NCBI RefSeq assembly: GCF_025143365.1
Contig: NZ_JALXPE010000021.1
Location: 1-59,710 of the forward strand
Origin: Microbacterium sp. p3-SID336
GTDB lineage: Bacteria > Actinomycetota > Actinomycetes > Actinomycetales > Microbacteriaceae
Direction: 5' to 3'
DNA length: 59,710 nt
Shown: piece after piece, positions 51,725 through 59,710 of the stretch
Numbering within the stretch: position 1 is the first letter of the stretch
Layout: every line of letters starts with the position of its first letter
The notes under the pieces: model-generated
The model's database searches: none
Seen by the model: the letters and a program-made list of their open reading frames with translations, nothing else
Told to the model about the DNA's origin: nothing
Program-made: the position numbers and the translations under genes

Positions 51725-53851
51725 GTGGAGGGCATGACCTCCGCCCCGTCCGGCACCCTGCACGCCGCCGCCCTCTCCGCCCTCGGCGAGCTCGTCGGAC
51801 GCCCCGACGTCGACTTCCATGAGGGGCAGTACGAGGCGATCGAGGCGCTGGTCGAGGGGCGTCGCCGCGCCCTCGTCGTGCAGCGCACGGGCTGGGGCAA
51901 GTCGGCGGTGTACTTCGTCGCGACCCTGCTCCGCCGTCGGCAGGGGGCCGGTCCGACCGTGCTGGTGTCTCCGCTCCTAGCCCTCATGCGCGACCAGATC
52001 GCCGCGGCCGAGCGGGCGGGAGTGCGCGCCGTCGCGATCAACTCCACGAACGCGCATGAGTGGGCCGAGGTGCAGGAGAGGCTGGCGCGAGACGAGGTCG
52101 ACGTGCTGCTCGTCTCGCCGGAGCGGCTGAACAACCCCGCGTTCCGCGAGGAGCAGCTGCCCGCCCTCGTGGCGCGGCTGGGGATGCTCGTCGTGGACGA
52201 GGCGCACTGCATCAGCGACTGGGGCCACGACTTCCGGCCGGACTACCGGCGGCTGCGCGACCTCATCGCACAGATGCCGGCCGACGTGCCGGTGCTGGCG
52301 ACGACCGCGACGGCCAACAGCCGCGTGGTGGCCGACGTGGCGGAGCAGCTCGGCGGCGAGGAGCAGTCCGGCGCCGCCGCTCCGGTGCTCACGATCCGCG
52401 GACCGCTGGCCCGCACCTCGCTGCGGCTCGGGGTGCTCCGCCTCAAGGACTCGGCAAGTCGTCTGGCCTGGCTGCTGAGCCACCTCGACGACCTCCCCGG
52501 CAGCGGCATCATCTACACGCTCACGGTCGCGGCCGCCGTCGACACGGCGCGGCTGCTGCGTGAGCACGGCCACGAGGTGCGCGCGTACACCGGGCAGACC
52601 GACGCCGAGGAACGGGCGGAGTCGGAGGGGATGCTCAAGCGCAACGAGGTCAAGGCGCTCGTGGCGACCAGTGCGCTCGGGATGGGGTTCGACAAGCCCG
52701 ACCTGGGTTTCGTGGTGCACCTCGGCGCTCCGTCGTCGCCGGTCGCCTACTACCAGCAGGTGGGTCGTGCGGGGCGGGCCAGCGAGAGCGCCGACGTGCT
52801 GCTGCTTCCCGGCGTGGAGGACCGCGACATCTGGCATTACTTCGCGACGGCATCGATGCCGGACAGGGAGCGGGCCGAGCGGGTCATCGCCGCCCTCGGC
52901 GACAGTCCGATCTCGACGCCCGCCCTGGAGGCGCTGGTCGACCTCCGGCGCACGCCTCTGGAGCTGCTGCTGAAGGTTCTCGACGTCGACGGCGCCGTGC
53001 GCCGCGTGCAGGGCGGCTGGATCGCGACCGGGGCCCCCTGGAGCTACGACGCCGAGCGGTACGAGCGCATCGCCGCGGAGCGGGTCGCGGAGCAGCAGCA
53101 CATGCTCGAGTACGAGCAGACCGATGGCTGCCGCATGGCGTTCCTGCAGCGTGCCCTCGACGACGACACCGCGGCGCCCTGCGGTCGCTGCGACAACTGC
53201 GCGGGCGTGTGGTTCCCGCAGGAGGTCGCGCAGAGCGCGAGCGCGCAGGCCGTGGCGTCGCTCGATCGGGTCGGCGTGCCGATCGAGCCCCGTCGCGCGT
53301 GGCCGACGGGTGCCGACCGGTTGGACGTGCCCGTGCGCGGGCGCATCCCCGCCGAGGAGCAGGCCGAGGAGGGGCGTGCGCTCGCCCGGCTCACCGACCT
53401 GGGCTGGGGCGGGACGCTCCGCGAGGTGTTCGCCGCCAGCGCCGCGGATGCGCCGGTGACTCCCCAGCTGCTGCAGGCGTGCGTCCGGGTGCTGGCCGGG
53501 TGGGGATGGGCCGAGCGGCCGGCCGCCGTGGTGGCGCTGCCGTCTCGTGCGCATCCGCAGCTCGTGGATTCGCTGGCACGGGGGCTCGCGGAGATCGGGC
53601 GCTTGCCGTACCTGGGGGCGCTCACGCCGCGGAACGGAGGTCCGTCCGGGCAGGCGGGCGGCAACAGCGTCTTCCGGCTCGCGGGGGTGTGGGACAGGTT
53701 CGATGCGGCGCACCTGGAGGTGCCGGCTGGCCCGGTGCTGCTCGTGGACGACCTCGTGGACAGCCGGTGGACCATGACGGTCGCCGCACGCGAGCTCCGG
53801 CGTGCGGGCGCGACGGCCGTCCTCCCGTTCGCACTGGCGCTGCGCGGCTGA
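51725..53851 (+). CDS. RecQ-like DNA helicase with C-terminal phosphoribosyltransferase-like domain
   Basis: 708 aa. Superfamily-2 helicase motifs are QYEAIEAL, motif I QRTGWGKSAVYF (GKS), DEAH box VVDEAHCISDWGHDFRP, TTATAN, and motifs V/VI ATSALGMGFDKPDLGFVVH and YQQVGRAGRASE. A zinc-like CGRCDNCAG follows near 485, then a winged region. The C-terminal about 130 residues resemble a phosphoribosyltransferase, with VLLVDDLVDSRWTMTVA as the PRPP-type motif. Start could be GTG 51725 (GAGG 4 bp upstream) or ATG 51734. Function: DNA unwinding in repair; role of the extra domain unknown. The downstream IclR gene converges. Confidence 0.88.
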   Translation: MEGMTSAPSGTLHAAALSALGELVGRPDVDFHEGQYEAIEALVEGRRRALVVQRTGWGKSAVYFVATLLRRRQGAGPTVLVSPLLALMRDQIAAAERAGVRAVAINSTNAHEWAEVQERLARDEVDVLLVSPERLNNPAFREEQLPALVARLGMLVVDEAHCISDWGHDFRPDYRRLRDLIAQMPADVPVLATTATANSRVVADVAEQLGGEEQSGAAAPVLTIRGPLARTSLRLGVLRLKDSASRLAWLLSHLDDLPGSGIIYTLTVAAAVDTARLLREHGHEVRAYTGQTDAEERAESEGMLKRNEVKALVATSALGMGFDKPDLGFVVHLGAPSSPVAYYQQVGRAGRASESADVLLLPGVEDRDIWHYFATASMPDRERAERVIAALGDSPISTPALEALVDLRRTPLELLLKVLDVDGAVRRVQGGWIATGAPWSYDAERYERIAAERVAEQQHMLEYEQTDGCRMAFLQRALDDDTAAPCGRCDNCAGVWFPQEVAQSASAQAVASLDRVGVPIEPRRAWPTGADRLDVPVRGRIPAEEQAEEGRALARLTDLGWGGTLREVFAASAADAPVTPQLLQACVRVLAGWGWAERPAAVVALPSRAHPQLVDSLARGLAEIGRLPYLGALTPRNGGPSGQAGGNSVFRLAGVWDRFDAAHLEVPAGPVLLVDDLVDSRWTMTVAARELRRAGATAVLPFALALRG

Positions 53852-53882
53852 GGCGGGGCAGGAATGCTCGGCCGGATCCGCG

Positions 53883-54650
53883 TCAGTCGTCGGCGGGGGC
53901 GATGCGCGGCGGCCAGGACGTGGCGCCGAGCTCGCGCGAGATGTTCCTGGCGGTCTCGCGCAGCGCGTTGACGATCGCGTCGGTCGCGGGCGTCTGCGAG
54001 GTCGGCATGACCACGGCGACCGCGGCGACGATCGCGTCGGAGGCATCGGCGATGGGGGCGGCGAGCGAGGACTCGCCCAGCACGGCCTCGTCGAACTCGC
54101 CCGCGGTGCCCCGCTCGGCGATCGACGGGAGCTCGAGCGTGAGCCGGGCGACGTCGGTGACGGTGTCGCCGGTGAGGCTGCGCAGGGGGGCGGCGAACAC
54201 ACTCTGCTGGAAGCCCTGGTCGTACGCGAGCAGCACCTTGCCCATGGCGGAGGCGTGCGCGGGGATGGCCATCCCGGTCTCGAGCATCTGCTGACTGTCG
54301 TCGGGGCGCAGGTTGTGGTGGATCACGAGTACGTCGGTGAAATGCGGGGCGCCCAGGCGCACGGAGAGGCGGGTGCGGCGTGCGAGCTCCTGGGTCCAGC
54401 GCATGGCCCTGGCGCGCACGTCGAGCGTGTCGAGGTAGACGTTGCTGAGACGCAGCAGCGTGGGGCCGAGCATGTACCGCTGACCGCCCCGCTCCTTGGC
54501 GACGAGGCCGTGCGCGCGCAAGGACTTCACGATGCCGTGCACGGTGGACGGCGGCAGACCGAGCGCGGCGGACAGGTCGGTGATGCCGAGGTGACGCGCT
54601 CCCTGGAGCAGGTCGAGGATCTTCGCCGCGCGGTCGATCGCCTGGATCAT
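53883..54650 (-). CDS. IclR-family regulator of the dihydroxyacetone kinase operon
   Basis: 255 aa, GylR-like. HTH at about residues 5-60 (ITDLSAALGLPPSTVHGIVKSLRAHGLV) and IclR effector domain with FDEAVLGESSLAAPI near 190. ATG 54650 with AAGGAGG upstream; the longer frame reaches into the promoter and is rejected. Divergent from dhaK, with two dyads between them. Inducer is probably dihydroxyacetone, glycerol or a phosphorylated form. Confidence 0.9.
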   Translation of the reverse strand: MIQAIDRAAKILDLLQGARHLGITDLSAALGLPPSTVHGIVKSLRAHGLVAKERGGQRYMLGPTLLRLSNVYLDTLDVRARAMRWTQELARRTRLSVRLGAPHFTDVLVIHHNLRPDDSQQMLETGMAIPAHASAMGKVLLAYDQGFQQSVFAAPLRSLTGDTVTDVARLTLELPSIAERGTAGEFDEAVLGESSLAAPIADASDAIVAAVAVVMPTSQTPATDAIVNALRETARNISRELGATSWPPRIAPADD

Positions 54651-54705
54651 GCGCGTCCTCCTTCCGGTCGTCGTCGAGCCGGTGATGCCGGTCGCCGGAT
54701 CGATC

Positions 54706-54770
54706 TTGACAAGCCCGCAGGCTCCGAGCATATTCGACATTGACGAATTCCTTTCGGATTTTCGCGAAAA
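54706..54770 (+). promoter_or_regulatory. dhaK promoter with two operator-like dyads
   Basis: TTGACA (54706-54711), 17-bp spacer, CATATT (54729-54734). ATTCG-N7-CGAAT (54732-54748) overlaps the -10 and start site, and the perfect 12-bp palindrome TTTTCGCGAAAA (54759-54770) is downstream. Fits repression by the divergent IclR protein. Confidence 0.7.
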
Positions 54771-54799
54771 CGTCACGACGCATCAAAGGAGATCGCACG

Positions 54800-55792
54800 A
54801 TGAAGAAGCTCATCAACGCCCCGGAGGACGTCCTCGTCGAGTCCCTGCGGGGCGTCGCCGCCGCGCATCCGGAGCTGTCCGTCGACCTGGAGAACCACGT
54901 CATCACCCGCGCCACGCCCAAGGAACAGGGCAAGGTCGCCGTGGTGTCCGGCGGCGGATCCGGGCACGAGCCGCTGCACGGCGGCTTCGTCGGCACCGGG
55001 ATGCTCGACGCCGCCGTCGCCGGGGAGGTCTTCACCTCGCCGACCCCCGACCGCGTGCAGGTGGCCACCAAGGCCGTCGACCGGGGCGCCGGCGTCCTGC
55101 ACATCGTGAAGAACTACACCGGCGACGTGCTCAACTTCGAGATGGCCGCCGAGCTCGCCTCCATGGAGGGCATCGAGGTCGGCACCGTCGTGGTCGACGA
55201 CGACGTCGCCGTGCAGGACTCCCTCTACACCGCCGGACGACGCGGCGTGGGCCTGACCGTGCTGCTCGAGAAGCTCGTCGGCGCCGCCGCCGAGGAAGGG
55301 CGGGACCTGGCCGCGGTGGTCGAACTCGCGAAGCGCATCAACGGGCAGGGGCGCTCGATGGGCATGGCGCTCACGAGCTGCACTGTCCCCGCCGCAGGCA
55401 AGCCGACGTTCGACCTCCCCGACGACCAGATGGAGATCGGCATCGGCATCCACGGTGAACCGGGACGCCACCGCGAGCCCCTGGCACCCGCCGCCGACAT
55501 CGCCCGGCAGCTCGTGGAACCCATCCTGGGCGACATCGACGCCGCAGGTCCCGCGATCGTGATGCTCAACGGCATGGGCGCCACCCCGCTCATCGAGCTG
55601 TATCTCATGTACGGCGAGGTCGCGGCGATCCTCGAGAAGTCCGGCGTGCAGATCGCCAGGAACCTGGTCGGCAACTACATCACCTCGCTCGACATGGCGG
55701 GCTGCTCGGTCACCGTGCTGAAGGCCGACGACGAGCTGCTGCGGCTGTGGGACGCACCGGTGAACACCCCCGGACTGCGGTGGGGCGCATGA
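54800..55792 (+). CDS. dhaK: Dihydroxyacetone kinase subunit DhaK
   Basis: Binds dihydroxyacetone covalently as a hemiaminal before phosphoryl transfer from DhaL. 330 aa; the hemiaminal histidine is H218 (GIGIHGEPG), the same number as in E. coli. Other family blocks are SGGGSGHEPLHGGFVG and VKNYTGDVLNFEMAAE. ATG 54800 behind AAGGAG; the in-frame extension to 54740 lies in the promoter. Stop overlaps dhaL (ATGA). Confidence 0.97.
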   Translation: MKKLINAPEDVLVESLRGVAAAHPELSVDLENHVITRATPKEQGKVAVVSGGGSGHEPLHGGFVGTGMLDAAVAGEVFTSPTPDRVQVATKAVDRGAGVLHIVKNYTGDVLNFEMAAELASMEGIEVGTVVVDDDVAVQDSLYTAGRRGVGLTVLLEKLVGAAAEEGRDLAAVVELAKRINGQGRSMGMALTSCTVPAAGKPTFDLPDDQMEIGIGIHGEPGRHREPLAPAADIARQLVEPILGDIDAAGPAIVMLNGMGATPLIELYLMYGEVAAILEKSGVQIARNLVGNYITSLDMAGCSVTVLKADDELLRLWDAPVNTPGLRWGA

Positions 55793-56433
55793 TGGCGGCA
55801 GTGGACACGGGCGTGCTCGTCGACTGGATCACCCGTTACCGCGAGGCGGTCACTGCACAGCGCGACTGGCTCACGGAACTCGACTCCGCGATCGGCGACG
55901 CCGACCACGGTGCGAACATGGCCCGCGGCTTCGCCGCCGTGGGGGAGAAGCTCGCCGCCGGTGCTCCCGGCACGATCGACGAGCTGCTGAAGACGGTCGG
56001 CATGACGCTCGTGAGCTCCGTGGGCGGGGCGAGCGGGCCGCTCTACGGCACCTTCTTCCTGCGCATGGGCATGAACGCCGGGGCGGTCGCCGAGCTGGAC
56101 GGTCCTGCGCTGGCCGCCGCACTGCGCGCCGGGCTCGAGGGCATCGTCGCGCGTGGCAAGCCCGAGGCGGGGGACAAGACCATGTACGACGCGATGGCCC
56201 CGGCCGTCGACGCCTTCGACGCGGCGCTCGCCGCCGGGTCCGCTCTCCCCGACGCCGCACGGGCCGCCGCGGACGCCGCCGCCGCCGGTCGCGATGCCAC
56301 CCTGCCGCTCGTGGCACGCAAGGGCAGGGCGAGCTACCTGGGCGAACGCAGCGCCGGTCACCTCGACCCGGGCGCCGCATCGACCGCGATCCTCTTCGAG
56401 ACGCTCGCCGCGGCGGTCGCGGACAGCGCCTGA
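55789..56433 (+). CDS. dhaL: Dihydroxyacetone kinase subunit DhaL
   Basis: Nucleotide-bearing subunit whose bound ADP is rephosphorylated by DhaM. 214 aa; the Mg-binding acidic motif is DSAIGDADHGANMARGF, and the phosphate loop region is VSSVGGASGPLYG. Second Met at +1 gives an equivalent start. Overlaps dhaK by 4 bp and dhaM by 1 bp. Standard PTS-dependent type (not ATP-dependent). Confidence 0.97.
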   Translation: MMAAVDTGVLVDWITRYREAVTAQRDWLTELDSAIGDADHGANMARGFAAVGEKLAAGAPGTIDELLKTVGMTLVSSVGGASGPLYGTFFLRMGMNAGAVAELDGPALAAALRAGLEGIVARGKPEAGDKTMYDAMAPAVDAFDAALAAGSALPDAARAAADAAAAGRDATLPLVARKGRASYLGERSAGHLDPGAASTAILFETLAAAVADSA

Positions 56434-59087
56434 TGATCGGGATCGTCGCCGTCTCCCACAGCGCCCGGCTCGGGGAGGCGGCGCTGGAGCTCGCCCAGCA
56501 GATGGTGACCGGCGACAGTGTGCGCGTGCGAGTCGCCGCCGGCGCGGGGACCGACCCGCAGGGCGAGCCGATCCTCGGCACGGACGCGGTGGCGGTGGCC
56601 GGAGCGATCGACGAGCTCGCCGCGGAGTGCGAGGGAGTGCTCGTGCTGATGGACCTCGGCTCCGCCGTGCTGAGTGCGGAGCTCGCGCTGGAGCTGCGGG
56701 CGAGCGACGTGCCGGTCCGGCTCGCGCCCGCGCCGTTCGTGGAGGGCCTGCTCGCGGCCGTGGTCGCCGCCGCGGCCGGCGCCGACCTGGCGACGGTGGC
56801 GGACGAGGCATCCGGCGCGCTCGCGGCGAAGACCGGGCAGCTGGGGCCGGCCGCGGGGGAGGAGCCCGCCCCGGCTGCCGACCTCATGGACAGCGATCGC
56901 CCCGCGGGTTCGCCGCCCGGTGCTGCGGGCCAGAAGCCGGACGACATGGTGCGCCGGAGCGTGCGGGTGCGCAACCCGCTCGGCATCCATGCCCGTCCGG
57001 CGGCGCTCATCGCGGAAGCCGCAGCGGGCGCCGACGTGAGGCTGCGGCTCGCGGACGGCAGGGACGCGTCTGCGGCGAGTCTGACCCGACTGCTCGCGCT
57101 CGGCGCACGGCAGGGGACCGCGATAGAGCTGCAGGGCACGGGTCCCGGGGCCGCGGCGGCGCTCGATCGCCTCGCCGCGCTCTTCGACGACGGCTTCGGC
57201 GAGGGCGTCGAGCCTGCGGCCGACGGCTTCGGCGAGGGCGTCGAGCCTGCGGCGGAGGGCGACGCGGACTCCGCGTCCGACCCCGCCACCGATACGACCT
57301 CTGCAGCGCCGTACTCGGCACGATCCGGTTCCTCCGGTGCCACGCTTGCCGCACCCGCGCCTTCCGGATCCGCCGCACCCGCGTCCGCAGTCCCGGGCGA
57401 GCCGCGGGTGCCGATCGCGCCGGGTGCCGTGCTGCAGGGCCGGGGTGTGAGCCCCGGTCGGGTCGCGGCACCGGTCGTGCACCTCGCACCGCCGCTGCCG
57501 GAGCCGGAAGCGGGCGCGGTGGTCCCACCCGCCGACCGCGACGCCGAGGTCTCGGCGATCGAATGGGCCGCGGTCGCCGTCGCCGACCAGCTGCGCTCCC
57601 GCACCGCGCAGGCCAGTGGCGAGGCCAGAGCCATCCTGGACGCGTCCCGGCTCCTGGCCTCCGATCCTGAGCTGGTGGCTGAGGCGACCGCCCTCGTGCG
57701 CACGAAGGGACGGACGGCCGCACGAGCGATCTGGGAGACCGCGGCCTCGCACGAACAGGCACTGGTCGCGCTCGGCGGACGGATGGCCGAGCGCGCCGCC
57801 GACATCCGCGATGTGCGCGACCGCATCATCGCGGAGATCCTGCGCGTCGACATGCCGGGCGTGCCCGATCGCGACGAGCCGTTCGTGCTCGTCGCGACCG
57901 ATCTTGCACCCGCCGACACGGCGTCACTGGATGGCGGTCGCTGCGTCGCGCTCGTGACGGAGCAGGGCGGTCCGACCTCGCACACCGCGATCATCGCGCG
58001 GTCGCTCGGCCTGCCCGCGGTGGTCGGCGTCGCCGGGGCGACCGGGATCGCCGAGGGGGCACTCCTCCTCGTGGACGGCGACCGGGGGACCGTGACGGTG
58101 GATCCGGCGGAGTCCGAGCTGGCGGAGGCCCGCGCCGCGGCGACCGTCGTGATCTTCGACGGACGTGGACGGCTCGCCGACGGCACGAGGGTCCCGCTGC
58201 GCGCGAACGTCGGCGGGGCGTCGGACGCGACGGCCGCCGCCGCGGCGCAGGCCGAAGGCGTCGGGCTGTTCCGCACGGAGTTCTGCTTCCTCGACAGGGT
58301 CGAGGCCCCGACGATCGACGAGCAGGTGAGTGCCTATCGTGGCGTGCTGGCGGCCTTCCCCGGACGCACCGTGGTGGTGCGCACGCTCGATGCGGGAAGC
58401 GACAAGCCGCTGCCGTTCGCGAACGCGGAGGACGAGGAGAACCCGGCACTCGGCGTGCGCGGCCTGCGGATCGCGCGCCGGAACCCGGCACTGCTGGACG
58501 ATCAGCTCCGCGCCCTGGCCCGTGCCGCAGACGCGGAGACCGCCGACATCGAGGTGATGGCGCCGATGGTGGCGACGGTCGACGAGGCGCGCGCATTCGC
58601 GGAGCGCTGCCACGCGGCGGGGCTCGACCGCGTCGGGATCATGATCGAGACGCCCGCGGCGGCGCTCCTGGCCGCGGAGCTGCTGGAGGTCGTGGATTTC
58701 GTGAGCCTGGGGACGAACGATCTGGCCCAGTACACGCTCGCGGCCGATCGTCTGCTCAGCGACCTCGGAGACCTCAACGACCCCTGGCAGCCGGCGGTGC
58801 TGCGGCTGATCGCGATGGTCGGCGAGGCGGGGCGTGCGGCCGGCAAGTCCGTCGGCGTGTGCGGTGAGGCCGGGGGCGACCCCGCGCTGGCACCGGTGCT
58901 CGTTGGCCTCGGTGTGACGTCGCTCTCGATGACACCGCGGGCGCTCGGCCGGGTGGCGGCGGCGCTCGACGCGGTCACGGCGGAGGACTGCGCGCGTGCC
59001 GCGGCGGCGGCTCGGACCGCGTCGACGGCGGCGGAGGCACGGGGCGCGGCGGCGGAGGTGCTGCGGTCGGGGCCTCCGCTTCCCTAG
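56433..59087 (+). CDS. dhaM: DhaM-HPr-Enzyme I fusion (complete PTS chain for dihydroxyacetone)
   Basis: 884 aa in one chain: DhaM EIIA-like domain (about 1-130, phospho-His H9 in AVSHSARLG), HPr domain (about 170-255, H186 in GIHARPAAL), a low-complexity Gly/Glu/Ala linker with a duplicated 11-residue block (nucleotides 57189-57254), and a full Enzyme I (about 330-884, H517 in GGPTSHTAIIAR, PEP-binding barrel with GLFRTEFCFLD, MIETPAA, and VCGEAGGD with the catalytic Cys). Phosphate can pass from PEP through EI and HPr to DhaM and then DhaL. E. coli DhaM carries only an EI-like fragment. Overlaps dhaL by one base. Stop at 59085-59087; no clear hairpin follows. Confidence 0.93.
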   Translation: MIGIVAVSHSARLGEAALELAQQMVTGDSVRVRVAAGAGTDPQGEPILGTDAVAVAGAIDELAAECEGVLVLMDLGSAVLSAELALELRASDVPVRLAPAPFVEGLLAAVVAAAAGADLATVADEASGALAAKTGQLGPAAGEEPAPAADLMDSDRPAGSPPGAAGQKPDDMVRRSVRVRNPLGIHARPAALIAEAAAGADVRLRLADGRDASAASLTRLLALGARQGTAIELQGTGPGAAAALDRLAALFDDGFGEGVEPAADGFGEGVEPAAEGDADSASDPATDTTSAAPYSARSGSSGATLAAPAPSGSAAPASAVPGEPRVPIAPGAVLQGRGVSPGRVAAPVVHLAPPLPEPEAGAVVPPADRDAEVSAIEWAAVAVADQLRSRTAQASGEARAILDASRLLASDPELVAEATALVRTKGRTAARAIWETAASHEQALVALGGRMAERAADIRDVRDRIIAEILRVDMPGVPDRDEPFVLVATDLAPADTASLDGGRCVALVTEQGGPTSHTAIIARSLGLPAVVGVAGATGIAEGALLLVDGDRGTVTVDPAESELAEARAAATVVIFDGRGRLADGTRVPLRANVGGASDATAAAAAQAEGVGLFRTEFCFLDRVEAPTIDEQVSAYRGVLAAFPGRTVVVRTLDAGSDKPLPFANAEDEENPALGVRGLRIARRNPALLDDQLRALARAADAETADIEVMAPMVATVDEARAFAERCHAAGLDRVGIMIETPAAALLAAELLEVVDFVSLGTNDLAQYTLAADRLLSDLGDLNDPWQPAVLRLIAMVGEAGRAAGKSVGVCGEAGGDPALAPVLVGLGVTSLSMTPRALGRVAAALDAVTAEDCARAAAAARTASTAAEARGAAAEVLRSGPPLP

Positions 59088-59189
59088 AGCGCCGCGGGCT
59101 CCGCAGAACGCTGCAGCCTTTTCCGCGGAGGTGTGGTGTTGACAGGCGCTCCCGCGGGTCGCCCCCATTCCGACCGACCTGTATTCCTG

Positions 59190-59209
59190 ACCGATCGTTC
59201 GGTTAGTAT
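59190..59209 (+). promoter_or_regulatory. TetR-type operator and -10 box before paaI
   Basis: ACCGATCGTTCGGT (arms ACCGA and TCGGT around TCGT), followed by TAGTAT (59204-59209) as probable -10. Nearly the same site precedes paaA at 51622-51635, so one repressor likely controls both. Confidence 0.65.
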
Positions 59210-59261
59210 GAGCGGACGGGACGTCGAGGTCCCGTATCGGAGCACGACGAGGAGGTCGGCG

Positions 59262-59681
59262 ATGACGGACGTGACGACGGAGGAGATTCCGGCGAACCGC
59301 GCCATGATGGAGCGCGACCGCGCGTCGGCCATGCTCGGGCTCGTGGTCGAGCGGGATGACCCCGGCCATGCCGTGGTGTCGATGCGCGTCCGCGATGACA
59401 TGACCAACGGCTTCGCCATCACGCACGGCGGGTTCGTGTTCGCGCTCGCCGACACCGCCTTCGCGATCGCGTGCAACGAGGATGACAGGGTCACCGTGGC
59501 CGCAGGCGCCGACATCTCCTTCCTCAAGCCGACCGTCGCCGGTCAGACCCTCACGGCCACGGCCGTGCGGCGCACCCGCACCGGACGCTCCGGGATCTAC
59601 GACGTCACCGTGGTCGACGAGCAGGGCGACCCGGTCGCCGAGTTCCGCGGCCGCTCCCGCACCACCTCCCGCACGCTCTGA
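59262..59681 (+). CDS. paaI: Hydroxyphenylacetyl-CoA thioesterase PaaI
   Basis: Hot-dog fold thioesterase, 139 aa, that rescues CoA from dead-end acyl-CoAs in phenylacetate degradation. Typical PaaI sequence: MTNGFAITHGGFVFALADTAFAIACN, with catalytic Asn and Asp positions (HGGFVFALAD). ATG 59262 with GAGGAGG upstream; the longer frame would cover its promoter. It lies at the window edge; paaK is likely to follow but is not visible. Shares its operator with paaA. Confidence 0.93.
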   Translation: MTDVTTEEIPANRAMMERDRASAMLGLVVERDDPGHAVVSMRVRDDMTNGFAITHGGFVFALADTAFAIACNEDDRVTVAAGADISFLKPTVAGQTLTATAVRRTRTGRSGIYDVTVVDEQGDPVAEFRGRSRTTSRTL

Positions 59682-59710
59682 TCCACGGCACTCACCCCGC
59701 CTCCCGCCTT

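Overview
The window is about 60 kb of very GC-rich chromosomal DNA, densely packed with short intergenic gaps, many ATGA/GTGA start-stop overlaps and many GTG starts. Monomeric NADP-isocitrate dehydrogenase, L,D-transpeptidase, an actinobacterial paa operon, mycobacterial-type LigB, a 6C RNA and ROK/DhaKLM genes point to an actinobacterium, most likely Microbacteriaceae (Microbacterium-like). This placement is inference from gene content. I see no plasmid, phage or IS features and no rRNA or tRNA.

Layout. 1-5.7 kb: Fe(II)/2-oxoglutarate oxygenase, GNAT acetyltransferase, icd, and an L,D-transpeptidase. 5.8-21.5 kb: an amino-sugar / D-amino-acid salvage island: RidA, a D-serine dehydratase/D-threonine aldolase-like PLP enzyme, a large fusion of a D-aminoacylase-type amidohydrolase with a GH20 hexosaminidase, a ROK repressor, a ROK sugar kinase, nagB, a Nudix hydrolase, a GlcD/D-lactate-dehydrogenase-like flavoprotein, a YrdB-type membrane protein, a membrane-tethered ECF sigma factor, nagA and a second GH20 enzyme. 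Between the sigma gene and nagA is a 717-bp non-coding block with a 6C RNA and a six-copy array of covarying hairpins. 21.6-23.9 kb: a ZTP riboswitch upstream of glyA-folD. 24-26 kb: a hypothetical protein and an MFS exporter.

26.1-37.1 kb: homoprotocatechuate (3,4-dihydroxyphenylacetate) meta-cleavage genes hpaG-gntR-hpaE-hpaD-hpaH-hpaI, with a divergent MHS-type transporter, then an IclR regulator divergent from a 3-hydroxybenzoate-4-hydroxylase-like flavoprotein. 37.3-41.1 kb: ABC-2 exporter plus a DesK/DesR-like two-component system. 41.2-46.9 kb: VOC protein, PhzF-like isomerase, ThDP enzyme, phosphoribosyltransferase, and a frameshifted ligB. 46.9-51.6 kb: paaABCDE plus a paaG-like crotonase for aerobic phenylacetyl-CoA epoxidation; a paaI thioesterase with the same TetR-type operator sits at the right edge. 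51.7-53.9 kb: RecQ-like helicase with a phosphoribosyltransferase tail. 53.9-59.1 kb: IclR regulator and the PTS-dependent dihydroxyacetone kinase operon dhaK-dhaL-dhaM, in which DhaM, HPr and a complete Enzyme I are one polypeptide.

Working picture: a soil- or plant-associated heterotroph able to use cell-wall or chitin sugars, D-amino acids, phenylacetate and hydroxyphenylacetate, and dihydroxyacetone. The points most worth a second look are the covarying hairpin array next to the 6C RNA, the D-aminoacylase-GH20 fusion within the salvage island, the FAH-RraA fusion in the hpa operon, the facing 19-bp repeat arrays, and the DhaM-HPr-EI fusion. All function calls come from reading the sequence and recalling family motifs; no database search was run.
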